DNA from: a bacterium
GTDB lineage: Bacteria > Verrucomicrobiota > Verrucomicrobiia > Methylacidiphilales > Verrucolacustridaceae
Assembly (NCBI GenBank): GCA_009921985.1
Contig: RFWS01000059.1
Span: 1-6,629 of the forward strand
Direction of reading: 5' to 3'
Length of the DNA stretch: 6,629 nt
Each line of letters begins with the position of its first letter. Positions within the stretch are counted from its first letter, which is position 1. The translations under genes were made by a program, and so were the position numbers. Below are positions 5,360-6,629 of this stretch, in pieces. A model generated the notes under the pieces. The model was not told the origin of the DNA. It saw only the letters and a program-made list of their open reading frames with translations, and did no database searches.

Positions 5360-6629
5360 TGAGGGGCCCGCTTCGCACGATCGTGGCAGATCTGCAAGCT
5401 GCCCTTCCTAAGGGTGGGTTGTTTCAGGGGCGATCTTGGCGTTGGTCGGATCAGCCACTTCGCCTGGAGGCAAGTGATCTCAAGTTTCTGGAGTCCTTGG
5501 GTAAAAAGATCGCGACTTTCTTGCGGGTGGCCAACCGGCTGTATCAGGCCAGTGCTGATGGAGAGGCTCCGTTCTGGGTGGCGGAGTGGCTGGATCAGGG
5601 GAAGCCGAGTGAAATTGTGCGGGTGGGACGGGAGCGGGCGATAAAGGCTGCGATTCCCCGGGTGTTGCGGCCCGACCTGCTGCGTACGGAGGAAGGGTGG
5701 GCGTTGACGGAGATCGATTCGGTGCCCGGTGGGGTTGGGTTGACGGCCTGGATGCAGGAGAACTATAGCAAGATCGGTCATGCCGTTTTGGGCGGTCCGA
5801 GTGGCCTACGGAATCTGGCGGAGATGATTCTGGGTGAATCGGGGGAAGTGGTGATTTCGCGGGAGGCGGAGGATTATCGGCCGGAGTGGAGGTGGTTGGT
5901 GGGTGACTCGCGGGTGAAGGCGGCGGAAAATTACCGTTGCGGTCCAAGTCCCATCTATCGTTTTTTTGAAATGTTCGACTGGATGGGGCTGGAGGGAATT
6001 CGGTCCAGCTGGAAATCCGACCTTTGGATGGAGGCCCCGCCAAAAGCGTATCTTGAGGAAAAACTTTGGTGGGCGTTGTTCTGGATGAAGCCGCTGGAGG
6101 AAATCTGGAGGAAAGAGCTGGGCGATGCTTATTACCGCGATTTAAGGGCGCTGGTGCCAAGGGCATGGCCGCTGCGACCGATGGATTTGCCCCCCGAAGG
6201 GGTCCTGCCGGAACTGGAAATTCACCGTTGGGAAGATCTGGAAAAATTCAGTCAGCGGGCCCGGGATTTGGTCATCAAAGTCAGCGGATTCTCCCCCTTG
6301 GCCTGGGGATCCCGGGGAGTCACCGTGGGCAGTGATCAACCGAAGGAAAAATGGGTGCCGGCACTGCGAACCGCTTTGGGGGAGTGGGGAAGGCAACCCC
6401 ACATATTGCAACGGTTCGCACGCTTGGGGACCGTCTCCCACCCGGTTTGGAATGAAACAACCGGCGAAAGCGAGGAGCGGCGGTGGAGGTTGCGGTTGTG
6501 TCCATACTATCTCGTGACCGGCGAAAAAGTGGAACTCCATGGAGCCTTGGCCACGCTTTGTCCGGTGGATAAAAAACTAATCCACGGCATGGAGGATGCC
6601 GTGCTGGTGCCGGTTTCCCTGGAAACCGG
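5359..6629 (+). CDS. Uncharacterised ATP-grasp-like protein (3' end outside window)
   Basis: The frame is open from ATG 5359, which overlaps the pdxA stop as ATGA, to the window edge (423 codons, no stop). I do not recognise a named family. The motif layout resembles circularly permuted ATP-grasp or glutathionylspermidine-synthase-like ligases. Seen in order: NRLYQ (59-63); LRPDLLRTEEGWALTEIDSV (103-122) with PGG following, like the R-x-D ... E-I-N ... P-x-G signature; VIKVSG (305-310) followed by WGSRGVTVG (316-324), like a nucleotide-binding lysine plus glycine-rich loop; PHILQRF (347-353), like the adenine-contacting strand; and LRLCPYYL then GALATLCP near the end. Typical members would ligate a carboxylate to an amine using ATP; the substrate is unknown. 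It is Trp-rich, with no signal peptide or membrane segment, so probably cytoplasmic. Judging by this layout only a short C-terminal piece is missing. Coding is certain; the fold is a moderate inference. Confidence 0.8.
   Translation, partial: MRGPLRTIVADLQAALPKGGLFQGRSWRWSDQPLRLEASDLKFLESLGKKIATFLRVANRLYQASADGEAPFWVAEWLDQGKPSEIVRVGRERAIKAAIPRVLRPDLLRTEEGWALTEIDSVPGGVGLTAWMQENYSKIGHAVLGGPSGLRNLAEMILGESGEVVISREAEDYRPEWRWLVGDSRVKAAENYRCGPSPIYRFFEMFDWMGLEGIRSSWKSDLWMEAPPKAYLEEKLWWALFWMKPLEEIWRKELGDAYYRDLRALVPRAWPLRPMDLPPEGVLPELEIHRWEDLEKFSQRARDLVIKVSGFSPLAWGSRGVTVGSDQPKEKWVPALRTALGEWGRQPHILQRFARLGTVSHPVWNETTGESEERRWRLRLCPYYLVTGEKVELHGALATLCPVDKKLIHGMEDAVLVPVSLET

Noticed and set aside
5480..6166. 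Minus-strand frame of 228 codons opposite the last gene
   Set aside because: It is extremely Pro/Ser/Arg-rich, typical of the antisense of a G-rich gene; the + frame shows motif structure and a coupled start.

Overview
The window reads entirely on the + strand and looks like ordinary chromosomal housekeeping DNA of a diderm bacterium. It has a moderately high G+C content, a G-rich coding strand, and no mobile element, CRISPR array or RNA gene that I can see. The type-2 malate dehydrogenase tail, a SurA-like periplasmic chaperone, and the order mfd, surA-like, pdxA, ATP-grasp-like make me think of the Verrucomicrobiota. That placement is inference from remembered family features, not a search result.

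Layout: (1) Positions 1-246 hold the C-terminal 81 codons of a malate dehydrogenase. (2) Positions 247-435 are a leader/intergenic region with two perfect inverted repeats and an extended -10 promoter (TGC TATAAT). (3) Positions 436-3486 encode Mfd, the transcription-repair coupling factor, preserved in its translocase and RNA polymerase-binding parts but about 100 residues shorter than E. coli Mfd in the UvrB-like N-terminal half. (4) Positions 3483-4487 encode an exported SurA/parvulin-like protein in which both conserved parvulin histidines are replaced. (5) Positions 4484-5359 encode a compact PdxA (vitamin B6 synthesis). (6) From 5359 to the window edge there is an open frame of at least 423 codons for a protein I do not recognise by name; its motif layout resembles ATP-grasp-type ligases.

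The last four genes are joined by three consecutive 4-base start/stop overlaps (ATGA, GTGA, ATGA). They are therefore almost certainly one transcript with translational coupling, probably driven by the promoter at about 351-359. surA-pdxA adjacency is also known from E. coli. I see no single metabolic theme: the operon mixes DNA repair, outer-membrane protein folding, cofactor synthesis and a probable ligase. The most interesting points are the trimmed Mfd, the histidine-less parvulin, and the uncharacterised ATP-grasp-like protein coupled to pdxA. I found no convincing new multi-gene system.
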